DNA of 64,000 bases, taken from assembly GCF_023155745.1 (NCBI RefSeq), contig NZ_JAKNUS010000011.1, positions 1-64,000 on the forward strand, given 5' to 3'. This DNA is from Microbacterium kunmingense. Lineage in GTDB: Bacteria; Actinomycetota; Actinomycetes; Actinomycetales; Microbacteriaceae. The notes under the pieces are model-generated. The model saw only the letters and a program-made list of their open reading frames with translations, did not search any database and had not been told where the DNA came from. A program made the translations under genes and the position numbers. Below, in pieces: positions 35,264 through 43,620 of this stretch; position 1 is the first letter of the stretch, and every line of letters starts with the position of its first letter.

Positions 35264-35451
35264 GTGCCCAGTACCACCCGCTCAACGGCCTCAACTACCG
35301 CCTCCACATTGAGGGGCGACTCTACGTCTATGACGAATACCTGGACGCATGGGTAAACACCGAATGGCAGGACGACACCCTCACGGGTGATGAGATTCAC
35401 CGCCGCACGTGGGAAGCCCCGGTACGTCTGGAGGTGGACCGTGATCACTGA
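35260..35451 (+). CDS. Second early-operon protein, unknown
   Basis: A 63-aa acidic protein rich in Tyr and Asp (LHIEGRLYVYDEYLDAWVNT). GTG start overlapping the previous stop (GTGA). No motif recognised. It overlaps the Rep gene by 11 nt, so the three genes form a coupled operon. Confidence 0.75.
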   Translation: MSAQYHPLNGLNYRLHIEGRLYVYDEYLDAWVNTEWQDDTLTGDEIHRRTWEAPVRLEVDRDH

Positions 35452-36853
35452 GGAAGAGGCATACAGCCGTGCCCGACGCGGCGACCTCACCGGCATGGAT
35501 GAGCTGTTCGCCCAGAAGCAAGTAGCCGTGACGCCCTCTGTCATCACCGTGCCTGCCGACATCGAGCGTCAGGTCCGTACTGTTCTCGCGGAGCCTGGTT
35601 TGACTGTGCGTCAGAAGGTCGCGTTTCTCGGTAGCAATTTCTTGCCGGGCGAGGAGGGGACCGCGATTAAGGCGGAAATCCTCCAGGAGATGAAGAGCGG
35701 TTCGCAACTCCCTACCGGGGGATGGGAGCCACAGGACCTAGAGGACGTACTCAGCGGCTCTTATGACCCGCCGAAGCCCACCGTGTGGGTGCGGTCGGAC
35801 GGTACCGGGTTGCTCTACCCCGGCGTGGTCAATGAGATTCACGCTGAGGCCGGGATTGGTAAGTCCTGGTGTGCGCTGTCGGTCGCGGCGGAGACGCTGC
35901 GTGATGGCGGCACCGTCCTCTACATCGACCACGAAGAGCACCGCGGACGTATCGTCCTACGCCTCCTAAGCCTCGGCGTGACAGCGCAACAGATACGCGA
36001 GGGGTTCCACTACATCCAGCCCGAGACGAAGCCCTCAGAGGCTGACCTGGAGGCGCTGGTGAAGGGCCGCTATGACCTCGTAGTGGTGGACACCGTAGGC
36101 GAGTCCATCCGCATGGTGACTGGTGGCGCGTCCAACGAGACGGACGACGTTACTGACTGGCACCCGTTCACGCGCGCCTTTGCTCGCACCGGCTCATGCG
36201 TCCTTGTGGTGGACCACATCACGAAGAGCGGAGACAACCCGCTCTACCCCATCGGCTCTCAGGCGAAGTACGCAGGCTATAAGGGCGCTGTGTACCTCCT
36301 GGAGGCCCCAAAGGGCGGCGGGCTAACTCAGAGCACCTACGGCTATCTCAGCCTCAAGCTGGCGAAGGACAACGGCGGCGAGCTGGGCCTCCACAAGGGC
36401 GACCTTGCCGCGGAGTTCCATCTCGATTCCACCGTCCCCGGTCAGTCGCTCTGGGAGCTGCGTGCCCCCGATGTGAGTACACAGATAGCCCGAGCCGCAC
36501 AGGAGGCACGGAGCTATCGCACACGGCTACTGGAGGCGGTACCTGCTGAGGGCATCACCCGCACTGGTCTCCGTGAGGCTGTCGGCCTCCGGGGTAACAA
36601 CTTTGGACCGTACGCTGACGCTCTCGCTGACCTCATCGAGAAGGGCGAACTGCTCGAAAGCAACGGCCCCCGTGGATCGAAGGTCCTGACCCTCCCCAGT
36701 TCCCGGCCTATAGGGGCCGGGGAGCTGGGGAAGGTGGAGGCACCCTCCCCGACCTTCCCCGGGGAGCTGGGGAAGGTCAACCATGCAACTAATACCGACT
36801 ATCCACTAACCACTAATCAACTAATCCCAACTATCAAGGAGGTGACCGCGTGA
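35441..36853 (+). CDS. RepA-like AAA ATPase (replication initiator/helicase type)
   Basis: A 470-aa protein. N-terminal helical region (1-105), then a RecA-like AAA core: Walker A HAEAGIGKS (134-142), TVLYIDHEEHRGRIVLRLL, Walker B YDLVVVD (211-217), and VDHITKSGDNPLYPIGSQAK. A winged-helix-like region (about 365-425, AVPAEGITRTGLREAVGLRG) follows, then a repetitive tail with two GELGKV copies. Such AAA_25/RepA proteins are hexameric replicative helicases of plasmids and phages. GTG 35441 is chosen for the GGAGGTGG site upstream; ATG 35387 would overlap the preceding gene more. Iteron-like repeats lie in its own 3' end. Confidence 0.85.
   Translation: MITEEEAYSRARRGDLTGMDELFAQKQVAVTPSVITVPADIERQVRTVLAEPGLTVRQKVAFLGSNFLPGEEGTAIKAEILQEMKSGSQLPTGGWEPQDLEDVLSGSYDPPKPTVWVRSDGTGLLYPGVVNEIHAEAGIGKSWCALSVAAETLRDGGTVLYIDHEEHRGRIVLRLLSLGVTAQQIREGFHYIQPETKPSEADLEALVKGRYDLVVVDTVGESIRMVTGGASNETDDVTDWHPFTRAFARTGSCVLVVDHITKSGDNPLYPIGSQAKYAGYKGAVYLLEAPKGGGLTQSTYGYLSLKLAKDNGGELGLHKGDLAAEFHLDSTVPGQSLWELRAPDVSTQIARAAQEARSYRTRLLEAVPAEGITRTGLREAVGLRGNNFGPYADALADLIEKGELLESNGPRGSKVLTLPSSRPIGAGELGKVEAPSPTFPGELGKVNHATNTDYPLTTNQLIPTIKEVTA
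36689..36838. other. Candidate phage replication origin inside the rep gene
   Basis: A 19-bp repeat (CCGGGGAGCTGGGGAAGGT) occurs at 36717-36735 and 36759-36777, exactly 42 bp apart. Imperfect inverted copies are at 36689-36706 and 36752-36760. An AT-rich block (36782-36838) follows with four ACTAAT/ACTAAC units. Iterons plus an adjacent AT-rich stretch within the initiator gene is the lambda O arrangement. Function as origin is inference. Confidence 0.55.
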
Positions 36854-36984
36854 GCGCCGAAGAGCGGGAGGAGCTGCTACGCCTCCAGGCCCACACCCTC
36901 CAGGTTCAGCTTGACGCGGCCCTCGCATCCGTGGAGCTGTGGAAGCGCCTCTACGAAAGTGAGCGTGCGCGCCATGAGAAGTGA
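36850..36984 (+). CDS. 44-aa early protein
   Basis: A 44-aa helical protein (VSAEEREELLRLQAHTLQVQ..., ending KRLYESERARHEK), start GTG in the rep stop (GTGA). AAGGAGG lies 7 nt upstream, which is strong. It is a single amphipathic helix. Candidate recombination directionality factor, or replication helper; neither is shown. Confidence 0.6.
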   Translation: MSAEEREELLRLQAHTLQVQLDAALASVELWKRLYESERARHEK

Positions 36985-37000
36985 TGTTAAGGTCCACCCC

Positions 37001-37297
37001 ATGAAGCGTCTTGCCCCTCTGGCCCTTGCGGCTCTGCTGCTCACCGGCTGCGCCGCCCAGGCGGCACCGGAGCCGACGCCCACCGCAACGGCAGACCCGT
37101 TTGAGGCGGCGTGGGCGCTGTGCATCGGCGCGCACCCGGACACGGGCCTCTACGCCGATCCAGACGGCGAGGGGCAGGTTGAGCAAACGCCCGAACAGTC
37201 CTGCCACCGATGGGTTACCGAGACTGGGGAGCGCTCCTTTACGAAGACGTGGACTGAGGAGTACGCGGAGAACTATCGCCTTGTGTTCGGCGAGTGA
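37001..37297 (+). CDS. Phage-encoded lipoprotein
   Basis: A 98-aa protein with a bacterial lipoprotein signal: MKRLAPLALAALLLTGC, lipobox LLTGC (Cys17). The mature part is Ala/Pro/Thr-rich and then has paired Cys (ALCIGAHPD and QSCHRWVTE). Surface lipoproteins made from prophages often block superinfection; that role is inference. The ATG at 37001 gives a canonical signal; 36974 would add 9 residues. Its last 59 bp overlap the convergent integrase gene. Confidence 0.78.
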   Translation: MKRLAPLALAALLLTGCAAQAAPEPTPTATADPFEAAWALCIGAHPDTGLYADPDGEGQVEQTPEQSCHRWVTETGERSFTKTWTEEYAENYRLVFGE

Positions 37298-38558
37298 CCT
37301 CTACGCGGTCCAGGCCCCGCCCGTTGAAGACCCGGATATGCAGACCGGCAAGGAGCTGTCTCTTACTCTCAAGAGGCAGCTCCTTCCACTTTGCTTCCCA
37401 CCAGTCAGCGCCCTCCTCATCGGTCATTTCTGACCGAAGTGCCTGCGCCACGTCCTCAGCGATGAGGGAGGAGCGGAGGGCGGCAAGCTGAGACTCCACC
37501 CGCTCAATCTCGGTGCCCAGGCGCGCGACCTCCTTCCTAATACTGGCGAGGTTGGCACCGGGCCACGTGGCCATGTCCTGCTGGACCTCACGCTTACGCA
37601 CCAGCTCCGCCAGCTCTGCGGCAAGCGTCAGAATCTCGCCGCCCTGCGCCTCCTGGGAGGCCACCAGCGTGAACGCATCCCACTTAAGCGCCTCGTCCAG
37701 CATCGCGGCCTTGATGGTGGGGTGTGACAGGTGATCTTTGCATCGGTAGTTGCCGGACTGGTGCACCATGCGCGCCTCACAGACACCACAGCGGGCGATG
37801 CCGGAGGCGAGGAATCGAATCTGATTACCGGGTGAGGTCTTGCGGGAGGGGTCGGCAAGGAGCGTCTGCACGTCGGTCCACGTCTTCTCATCCACCAGGC
37901 GCGCTACCCGCGGGTCTGCCGTAAACCACTCACCCTTGCGCGTGACGTAGCCCGCATAGGAGCGGTTGGTCAGTGTCTCGCGCACCCGCCTCGTGCGCCA
38001 CCCCAGGCTCTTGGCGATGGAGAAGATGGACTCCCCGTCTAGGACCCGTTGGAACATGGCCGCGACTACCGGCGCCTCCTCGGGGTGTGCCTCCACGTTG
38101 CCCGGCTTGTAGCCGTAGCGGCGCTTACCCGGCACCGGCATGCCGTTGGTGGCGCGGGACTCGTTGGCGCGTACCTGACGCTCACCCTTCCGGCGAGTCT
38201 CGAAGCTCGCCAGGCTGGTCAGAAGCTCGGCGCGGAATTTCCCCTCAGCGGTGGTGAGGTCAAGGTCACCCTCAACGGTTGCCACCAGGAGGCCCGAGTC
38301 CACCAGCTTGAGAAGGTCAGCCTGTCCGCGGAGCAAGCGGTCCATATTCACGGCTACCACCACGTCCGCGTCAGAGCGGAGGAGGCGGTCCCAGGCTGAG
38401 CCCTTGCCGCGGGTCTTGGTTGCGGAGGTGGCGTTGTCCTCCAATACTTCAAGCACGTCCCACCCGCGCGAGGAGGCCAGCGCCAGGCATCGCGCCTTCT
38501 GGCGGTCGATGCCTTCCGCCTTGTCGATGGATTGACGGGTGTAGACGATTGCCCTCAT
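37239..38558 (-). CDS. Large serine recombinase integrase
   Basis: A 439-aa serine integrase that inserts and, with a directionality factor, excises the prophage. The catalytic domain starts RAIVYTRQSIDKAEGIDRQK, with nucleophile Ser10 (Y-x-R-x-S). DMDRLLR-like VVVAVNMDRLLRGQADLL and SFETRRKGERQVRANES follow. The recombinase domain (about 140-240) precedes a zinc ribbon (CGVCEARMVHQSGNYRCKDH) and a coiled coil (about 325-385). Short for this family. It ends 20 bp from the attR core. Overlaps the lipoprotein gene tail to tail. Confidence 0.93.
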   Translation of the reverse strand: MRAIVYTRQSIDKAEGIDRQKARCLALASSRGWDVLEVLEDNATSATKTRGKGSAWDRLLRSDADVVVAVNMDRLLRGQADLLKLVDSGLLVATVEGDLDLTTAEGKFRAELLTSLASFETRRKGERQVRANESRATNGMPVPGKRRYGYKPGNVEAHPEEAPVVAAMFQRVLDGESIFSIAKSLGWRTRRVRETLTNRSYAGYVTRKGEWFTADPRVARLVDEKTWTDVQTLLADPSRKTSPGNQIRFLASGIARCGVCEARMVHQSGNYRCKDHLSHPTIKAAMLDEALKWDAFTLVASQEAQGGEILTLAAELAELVRKREVQQDMATWPGANLASIRKEVARLGTEIERVESQLAALRSSLIAEDVAQALRSEMTDEEGADWWEAKWKELPLESKRQLLAGLHIRVFNGRGLDRVEVTRRTQGDSSPRTPQSTSS

Positions 38559-38578
38559 GCTGTCGATTCTGCCAGCGC

Positions 38579-38585
38579 AATCGAC
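38579..38585. other. attR core
   Basis: AATCGAC, equal to attL at 21619-21625. The host dprA frame resumes here: AAT CGA CTG ATC GCG encodes NRLIA, continuing WRFLHKN from the left side. Confidence 0.9.
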
Positions 38586-39028
38586 TGATCGCGGCCCTTT
38601 CGGATGCGACGGTGGTGGTCGAGGCGGGCTGGCGGAGCGGGTCGTTGAACACGGCCGGTCATGCCGCCGCGCTCGGAAGACCCCTCGGTGCGGTACCCGG
38701 ACCGATCACGAGCACGGCCTCGGCCGGGTGTCACCGGCTCATGCGGGAGTACGACGCACGGTGCATCACATCGTCCGACGATGTCCGAGAGCTCGCCGGG
38801 TGGGGGGACGGCGCCCTGTTCCCCGACCCGATGGACGACCGCACCGATCGCACGACCCGGGTCATCGATGCGCTCAGCGTCCGCACGGAGAAGGATCTCG
38901 CGCAGATCGCCCGGTCCTCCGGTCTCGCGCCGGCCGAGGTCGAGGTGGAGCTGGGCCTGCTCGCGCTCGCCGGTGGGGTTGAGCAGGGCTCGCGTGGCTG
39001 GCGCAGGGTCGTGTCCCGGGCGAGGTGA
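38585..39028 (+). pseudogene. dprA: dprA, 3' part, separated by the prophage
   Basis: Encodes the C-terminal part of DprA: RLIAALSDATVVVEAGWRSG, SLNTAGHAAALGRPLGAVPG, then a linker and a winged-helix-like tail (RVIDALSVRTEKDLAQIARS to the end WRRVVSRAR). There is no start codon of its own in the proper place. In frame with 20878-21625 after excision, the total is 396 aa, a normal DprA length. xerC begins 54 nt after the stop. Confidence 0.95.
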
Positions 39029-39082
39029 CCCGCGCCCCGCGCGGCAGCACGACGGCTCGAGAGCGTCGGGCATGCTGGAGCC

Positions 39083-39994
39083 ATGAGACTCTCGGCGGTG
39101 ATCGAGCGCCACCTCGCACACCTCGGCGAGGTCCGGCGGCTCTCCCCGGCGACGGTCCGCGCCTACCGCGCCGACCTCAGCGACCTCGTCGACGTGCTCG
39201 ACGATCCTGAGATCGGCGAGATCGGGCGCGATGACCTCCGAGAGTGGTTGTGGCACACGCAGGAGCGCGGCGCGTCCCGCGCGACGCTGTCCCGCAGGGC
39301 GGCGGCGACGCGCGGGCTCTTCCGGTGGGCGGTCGCCGCGGGCGAGGTTCCGACAGACCCCGCCGCCCAGCTGATCACCCCCAAACGGGGTCGAACGCTC
39401 CCGACGGTCGCGCCCGCCGACGCCCTCGCGGACGCGCTCGCCGATCTGAAGAGCACGGCGTCCGAGAGCGGGGATCCCCTCGCGCTCCGCGACCATGCGA
39501 TCCTCGAGATGCTCTACGGCGCCGGTATCCGTGTCTCCGAGCTCTGCGGCCTCGATCTCGACGATCTCGACGGTGAACGGCGCACCGTGCGGGTCTGGGG
39601 GAAGGGGTCGAAGGAGCGGGTCGTCCCCTTCGGCCGACCTGCCGCCGTGGCCGTCGAGGCCTGGCTCGTCCGCGCTCGGCCGGCGATCATCGCGCGGCGG
39701 ACGGATCCGGGAGTCCAGGAGTGCGCACTCTTCCTCGGCGCGCGCGGGTCACGGATCGGTCCGCGCGCCGTCTACGATCTGGTCGCCCGCACCGTCGGCC
39801 CGCTGGTCGGCCGGCCTGTCGGTCCGCATGCGCTCCGGCACAGCGCGGCGACGCACCTGCTCGACGGCGGTGCCGACCTGCGCAGCGTCCAGGAGATTCT
39901 CGGGCACGAGAATCTGGGTACGACGCAGATCTACACCCACGTCTCGCATGAGCGGCTGACCGCCTCCTACCGCCTCGCGCATCCGCGCGCGTGA
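39083..39994 (+). CDS. xerC: Tyrosine recombinase XerC
   Basis: A 303-aa chromosome-dimer resolution recombinase. The SAM-like core-binding domain is residues 1-95. The catalytic R-K-H-R-H-Y set: GAGIRVSELCGL, WGKGSKERVVPFG, HALRHSAATHLL, GHENLGTTQIYTHVS. Its place directly after dprA is the usual actinobacterial order, so it is a host gene and not a phage integrase. Confidence 0.96.
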   Translation: MRLSAVIERHLAHLGEVRRLSPATVRAYRADLSDLVDVLDDPEIGEIGRDDLREWLWHTQERGASRATLSRRAAATRGLFRWAVAAGEVPTDPAAQLITPKRGRTLPTVAPADALADALADLKSTASESGDPLALRDHAILEMLYGAGIRVSELCGLDLDDLDGERRTVRVWGKGSKERVVPFGRPAAVAVEAWLVRARPAIIARRTDPGVQECALFLGARGSRIGPRAVYDLVARTVGPLVGRPVGPHALRHSAATHLLDGGADLRSVQEILGHENLGTTQIYTHVSHERLTASYRLAHPRA

Positions 39995-40006
39995 ACCTGC
40001 GCGTCC

Positions 40007-40567
40007 TCAACAGCACGGGAGGAGGACGGCGCGGGGAACGCCGCCGAACAGCAGCATCGGATTGATGTACTCCCCGTCCCGTCGCACCCCGAAGTGGAGC
40101 GTACCGGGGGCGCTGTGGCCACCTCTCGAGAGTGTCGCGACGGCGTCGCCGCGTCGGACCGCTGCGCCGGGTGGAAGGACACCGGCGGCAGGCTCCAGAG
40201 TCGACACGAGACCACCACCATGGTCGATCGTGACCACCGGGCGCCCCGCCACCTGTCCGCTGAAGGCGATGACTCCGTCCGAAGGTGCGACGATCTGCGC
40301 CGCCGCTGTCGAACCGGTCGGAGCGATGTCGATGCCTCGGTGGCCGGGCGCGTATCGGTGTGCGGGGGCGAGATAGGGCTGGATGAGCCGGAACGGATCC
40401 AGTGGCCACTCCCACGCGCCGGCTCGCGGAATGGACACGCCGTCCGTCCCTTCGGCGGCACGGCCGGCGGCCGGGTTTGCGCCTGCCAGAGCGATACCGA
40501 GGAGGACGACCAGAAGGGCGGCCACCCCGGTGCGCCCCGGGCGACGGCCGCGTACGGGCGGGGACAT
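40007..40567 (-). CDS. M23 family cell-wall metallopeptidase
   Basis: A 186-aa secreted protein with an N-terminal hydrophobic signal/anchor ([18 protein letters not shown]). The LytM fold contains Zn ligands in [11 protein letters not shown] and [14 protein letters not shown]. Such enzymes cut peptidoglycan cross-links or act as non-catalytic activators. The C-terminus ends in CC, unusual. It is convergent with xerC (12-nt gap), outside attR, and host-type in composition. Confidence 0.88.
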   Translation of the reverse strand: MSPPVRGRRPGRTGVAALLVVLLGIALAGANPAAGRAAEGTDGVSIPRAGAWEWPLDPFRLIQPYLAPAHRYAPGHRGIDIAPTGSTAAAQIVAPSDGVIAFSGQVAGRPVVTIDHGGGLVSTLEPAAGVLPPGAAVRRGDAVATLSRGGHSAPGTLHFGVRRDGEYINPMLLFGGVPRAVLLPCC

Positions 40568-40890
40568 GGCCTCACACTCGTCCTACCCGGGACGCGGCGG
40601 GGGAGGGCGGACCGAATCTGTGGGGACTGCACCCGCCGGCCCACCTGGGCAGGAGAGGACGGGATGGCCCCGGCGCTGATAGACTTCCCCTGCACCCCGA
40701 CACCGGGGTGACTACGCGTGCCCAAAGCGCGGTGCGGTGGCCTCGGTCCCGCCACGCGTGGCATCCTTCCCACGGTCTCCCACCCGACATCGTCGTGTGC
40801 GAGCGGAAGGCGGTCGGGCACCAGGCATGCCGGTCGATCGACCGGAAGGAAACCGAAACGGCGCGGACGCGCCAGAGAAGGAGAACGGCC
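40568..40890 (+). promoter_or_regulatory. rpsB promoter and ~200-nt leader
   Basis: No gene in these 323 bp. TAGACT at 40680-40685 is a host-type -10 box, giving an RNA start near 40692. CACCCCG (40693-40699) and CGGGGTG (40704-40710) form a hairpin at the very 5' end. The rest holds no clear ORF. GAAGGAGA precedes the rpsB ATG. Autogenous control by S2 through the leader is known in other bacteria and possible here. Confidence 0.55.
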
Positions 40891-41811
40891 ATGGCCGTCG
40901 TCACCATTCGCCAGCTGCTCGACAGCGGCGTGCACTTCGGACACCAGACCCGCCGGTGGAATCCGAAGGTCAAGCGCTTCATCCTCACCGAGCGCAGCGG
41001 GATCCACATCATCGACCTCCAGCAGTCGCTGTCCTACATCGACAAGGCGTACGAATTCGTCAAGGAGACCGTCGCCCACGGCGGCACCGTCCTCTTCGTC
41101 GGCACCAAGAAGCAGGCCCAGGAGGTCATCGCCGAGCAGGCGACCCGCGTCGGCCAGCCCTACGTCAACCAGCGCTGGCTGGGCGGTCTGCTGACCAACT
41201 TCCAGACCGTGTCCAAGCGCCTGGCCCGCATGAAGGAGCTCGAGGAGCTCGACTACGACGACCCGGCAGCCAGCGGCTTCACCAAGAAGGAATTGCTGCT
41301 GAAGAAGCGCGAGCTCGACAAGCTGCACAAGTCGCTCGGGGGAATCCGCAACATGTCCAAGACGCCCTCGGCGATCTGGGTCGTGGACGCCAAGCGCGAG
41401 CACCTCGCCGTCGACGAGGCCACGAAGCTGGGCATCCCGGTGATCGGCATCCTCGACACCAACGCCGACCCCGATGAGTTCCAGTACCCCATTCCGGGTA
41501 ACGACGACGCCATCCGCTCGGTGTCGCTGCTGACGCGCATCATCGCCGACGCCGCGGCCGAGGGTCTCATCCAGCGTCACCAGCCCGCCGACGCCGACGA
41601 GGCCGCAGAGCCCCTGGCCGAGTGGGAGCGCGAGCTCCTCGAGCAGGGCTCGACCGTCACCGGCGCCGCCGACGTCTCGGTCGCCGCGACCGAGACCCCG
41701 GCGGACGAGGCCGGGGCCGCGGCGGCGGAAGAGGCCGTCACCACCGAGTCGACCGAGACCGCCGAGGCGACGGACGCCGGCGCCGAGTCGACCGAGGCCG
41801 CAGAGAAGTAA
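40891..41811 (+). CDS. rpsB: 30S ribosomal protein uS2
   Basis: A 306-aa protein on the back of the 30S subunit. Conserved: [63 protein letters not shown] and [14 protein letters not shown]. The last ~55 residues are an Ala/Glu/Thr-rich acidic tail, an extension common in this group. ATG 40891 has GAAGGAGA upstream; the longer ORF to 40402 crosses the promoter and is rejected. tsf follows. Confidence 0.98.
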   Translation: MAVVTIRQLLDSGVHFGHQTRRWNPKVKRFILTERSGIHIIDLQQSLSYIDKAYEFVKETVAHGGTVLFVGTKKQAQEVIAEQATRVGQPYVNQRWLGGLLTNFQTVSKRLARMKELEELDYDDPAASGFTKKELLLKKRELDKLHKSLGGIRNMSKTPSAIWVVDAKREHLAVDEATKLGIPVIGILDTNADPDEFQYPIPGNDDAIRSVSLLTRIIADAAAEGLIQRHQPADADEAAEPLAEWERELLEQGSTVTGAADVSVAATETPADEAGAAAAEEAVTTESTETAEATDAGAESTEAAEK

Positions 41812-41822
41812 GGCGTTCGTCC

Positions 41823-41848
41823 TCGGGGAGGGGAAACCCCCTCCCCGA
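41823..41848 (+). terminator. Hairpin between rpsB and tsf (attenuator)
   Basis: TCGGGGAGGGG and CCCCTCCCCGA form an 11-bp stem with loop AAAC. No T run follows, so partial termination or mRNA processing is more likely than full stop. Confidence 0.65.
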
Positions 41849-41896
41849 CGACACGCATGCACACGACAGCACCCGCCACATAAGGAGCCGCCACCC

Positions 41897-42724
41897 ATGG
41901 CAAACTTCACCATCGCCGACATCAAGGCTCTGCGCGAGCAGCTCGGCACCGGAATGGTCGACACCAAGAAGGCCCTCGAGGAGGCCGACGGCGATGTCGA
42001 GAAGGCCGTCGAGATCCTGCGTCTGAAGGGCGCGAAGGGCAACGCCAAGCGCGCCGATCGCTCCACGAGCGAAGGTCTCATCGCGGCACGCGAGCAGGAC
42101 GGCAAGGTCACGATGATCGAGCTCGCCTGCGAGACCGACTTCGTCGCCAAGAACGACCGCTTCGTCGCGCTCGCCGACAAGGTCGTCCAGGCGGCCGCCG
42201 ACGCCGGCGCCGACTCGGTCGAGGCCGCTCTCGCGGCTCCTGCCGGCTCGCAGACCGTCGCCGAGCTCATCTCGGACGAGGCCGCGATCATCGGCGAGAA
42301 GGTCGAGCTCCGCCGCGTGCGGACGCTCTCCGGCGACAACTTCGAGATCTACCTGCACAAGACCAACAAGGACCTGCCCCCGCAGGTCGGTGTGGTCCTG
42401 GCCTACTCGGGGGAGGACGCCGAGACCGCGCGCAGCCTCGCGCAGCACATCTCCTTCGCCAACCCCTCCTACCTCTCCCGTGACGAGGTACCGGAGGAGG
42501 ACGTGGAGAAGGAGCGTCAGATCGTCACCGAGATCTCTCGCAACGAGGGCAAGCCGGAGGCGGCACTGCCCAAGATCGTCGAGGGTCGCGTGAACGCCTT
42601 CTTCAAGCAGGTGTCGCTGCTCGACCAGGACTATGCCCGCGACAACAAGCTGTCGGTGGCGCAGGTCGCGCAGAACGCCGGACTGACCCTGACCGGGTTC
42701 GCCCGCTTCAAGGTCGGCGCCTGA
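41897..42724 (+). CDS. tsf: Elongation factor Ts
   Basis: A 275-aa guanine-nucleotide exchange factor for EF-Tu. The N-terminal UBA-like LREQLGTGMVDTKKALEEAD and the conserved CETDFVAKNDRFVALAD, then SGDNFEIYLHKTN and FFKQVSLLDQDY near the end, are all typical. GAAGGAGCC-like ribosome-binding site (AAGGAG) is upstream. Normal length. Confidence 0.98.
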   Translation: MANFTIADIKALREQLGTGMVDTKKALEEADGDVEKAVEILRLKGAKGNAKRADRSTSEGLIAAREQDGKVTMIELACETDFVAKNDRFVALADKVVQAAADAGADSVEAALAAPAGSQTVAELISDEAAIIGEKVELRRVRTLSGDNFEIYLHKTNKDLPPQVGVVLAYSGEDAETARSLAQHISFANPSYLSRDEVPEEDVEKERQIVTEISRNEGKPEAALPKIVEGRVNAFFKQVSLLDQDYARDNKLSVAQVAQNAGLTLTGFARFKVGA

Positions 42725-42734
42725 GACCGCACCG

Positions 42735-42772
42735 GGGCCCGCATCGATACACCGTCGATGCGGGCCCTTTCT
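42735..42772 (+). terminator. tsf terminator
   Basis: GGGCCCGCATCGA (42735-42747) pairs perfectly with TCGATGCGGGCCC (42755-42767) around 7 nt, followed by TTTCT. It starts 10 nt after the tsf stop. Confidence 0.9.
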
Positions 42773-42810
42773 CACGCTTCGATAGTCTGCGTTGGACGAG
42801 AGGATGATCT

Positions 42811-43530
42811 GTGATCGATGAGACGAGCCGCCGCCGTCGGGTACTGCTGAAACTGTCCGGAGAGGCCTTCGGCGGAGGACAGCTCGGTGTCAATCCCGAC
42901 ATCGTCAGCCAGATCGCCCGCGAGATCGCCGCGGCGGTCGACCGCGTCGAGATCGCCGTCGTCGTGGGCGGAGGAAACTTCTTCCGGGGAGCCGAGCTGA
43001 GCCAGCGAGGCATGGATCGGGGGCGCGCCGACTACATGGGCATGCTCGGGACCGTGATGAACGCCCTCGCCCTGCAGGACTTCCTGGAGCAGGCGGGCGC
43101 CGCCACCCGCGTTCAGTCGGCGATCTCGATGACCCAGGTCGCCGAGCCCTACATCCCTCGTCGTGCCGAGCGCCACATGGAGAAGGGGCGCGTGGTGATC
43201 TTCGGTGCCGGCGCCGGGCTGCCCTACTTCTCCACCGACACGGTCGCCGCCCAGCGCGCGCTCGAGATCGGCGCCGTCGAGGTCCTGGTCGCCAAGAACG
43301 GCGTGGACGGTGTCTATACGGCCGATCCGCGCAAGGATGCCACGGCGACCCGCATCGATCGCATCACCTACATCGATGCGCTCCAGCGTGGCCTGAAGGT
43401 GGTCGATTCGACGGCCTTCAGCCTCTGCATGGACAACGGCATGGACATGCGCGTGTTCGGGATGGAACCGGAGGGCAACGTCACCCGAGCCCTGCTCGGC
43501 GAATCCATCGGCACCCTCGTCACCGTCTGA
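42811..43530 (+). CDS. pyrH: UMP kinase
   Basis: A 239-aa amino-acid-kinase-fold enzyme that phosphorylates UMP to UDP. Nucleotide-binding [28 protein letters not shown] and [20 protein letters not shown] are clear, as is [19 protein letters not shown] start, AGAGGA upstream. A TAGTCT -10 box lies about 25 nt upstream, after the tsf terminator. frr follows. Confidence 0.97.
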   Translation: MIDETSRRRRVLLKLSGEAFGGGQLGVNPDIVSQIAREIAAAVDRVEIAVVVGGGNFFRGAELSQRGMDRGRADYMGMLGTVMNALALQDFLEQAGAATRVQSAISMTQVAEPYIPRRAERHMEKGRVVIFGAGAGLPYFSTDTVAAQRALEIGAVEVLVAKNGVDGVYTADPRKDATATRIDRITYIDALQRGLKVVDSTAFSLCMDNGMDMRVFGMEPEGNVTRALLGESIGTLVTV

Positions 43531-43620
43531 GCACGGCAGACCTACCCGCCACGGTGCGCTGCCCCGGTCGATCCGAGGACGCGCACTAGACTTCTGATGA
43601 GTTCGGAGAATGGAGTTCCT

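Larger units (their letters stand above)
21619..38585. mobile_element. Intact-looking 17-kb siphovirus-type prophage inserted in dprA
   Basis: The element is 16,960 bp between 7-bp cores. One end is defined by the serine integrase (20 bp from attR) and the other by a tail protein gene (11 bp from attL). Order from attL: tail tip and tail genes, head genes, terL, HNH and small genes (all leftward), a control region, then rightward early/replication genes, then the leftward integrase. Base composition is less GC-biased than the host and AT-rich stretches occur only here. No portal, capsid or tail gene is broken. No repressor and no lysis gene were recognised. Very small siphophages with fused protease-capsid genes are known from related hosts. 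Confidence 0.95.

Noticed and set aside
36717..36777. CRISPR-like repeat pair in the rep gene
   Set aside because: Only two full copies, inside a coding frame, and no cas genes. Iterons fit better.
39083..39994. Tyrosine recombinase as phage integrase
   Set aside because: It has XerC length and motifs and the conserved dprA-xerC position. The serine recombinase next to attR explains integration.
40007..40567. M23 peptidase as the missing phage endolysin
   Set aside because: It lies 1.4 kb outside attR, after host xerC, with host base composition, and carries its own secretion signal. It is a chromosomal cell-wall enzyme.
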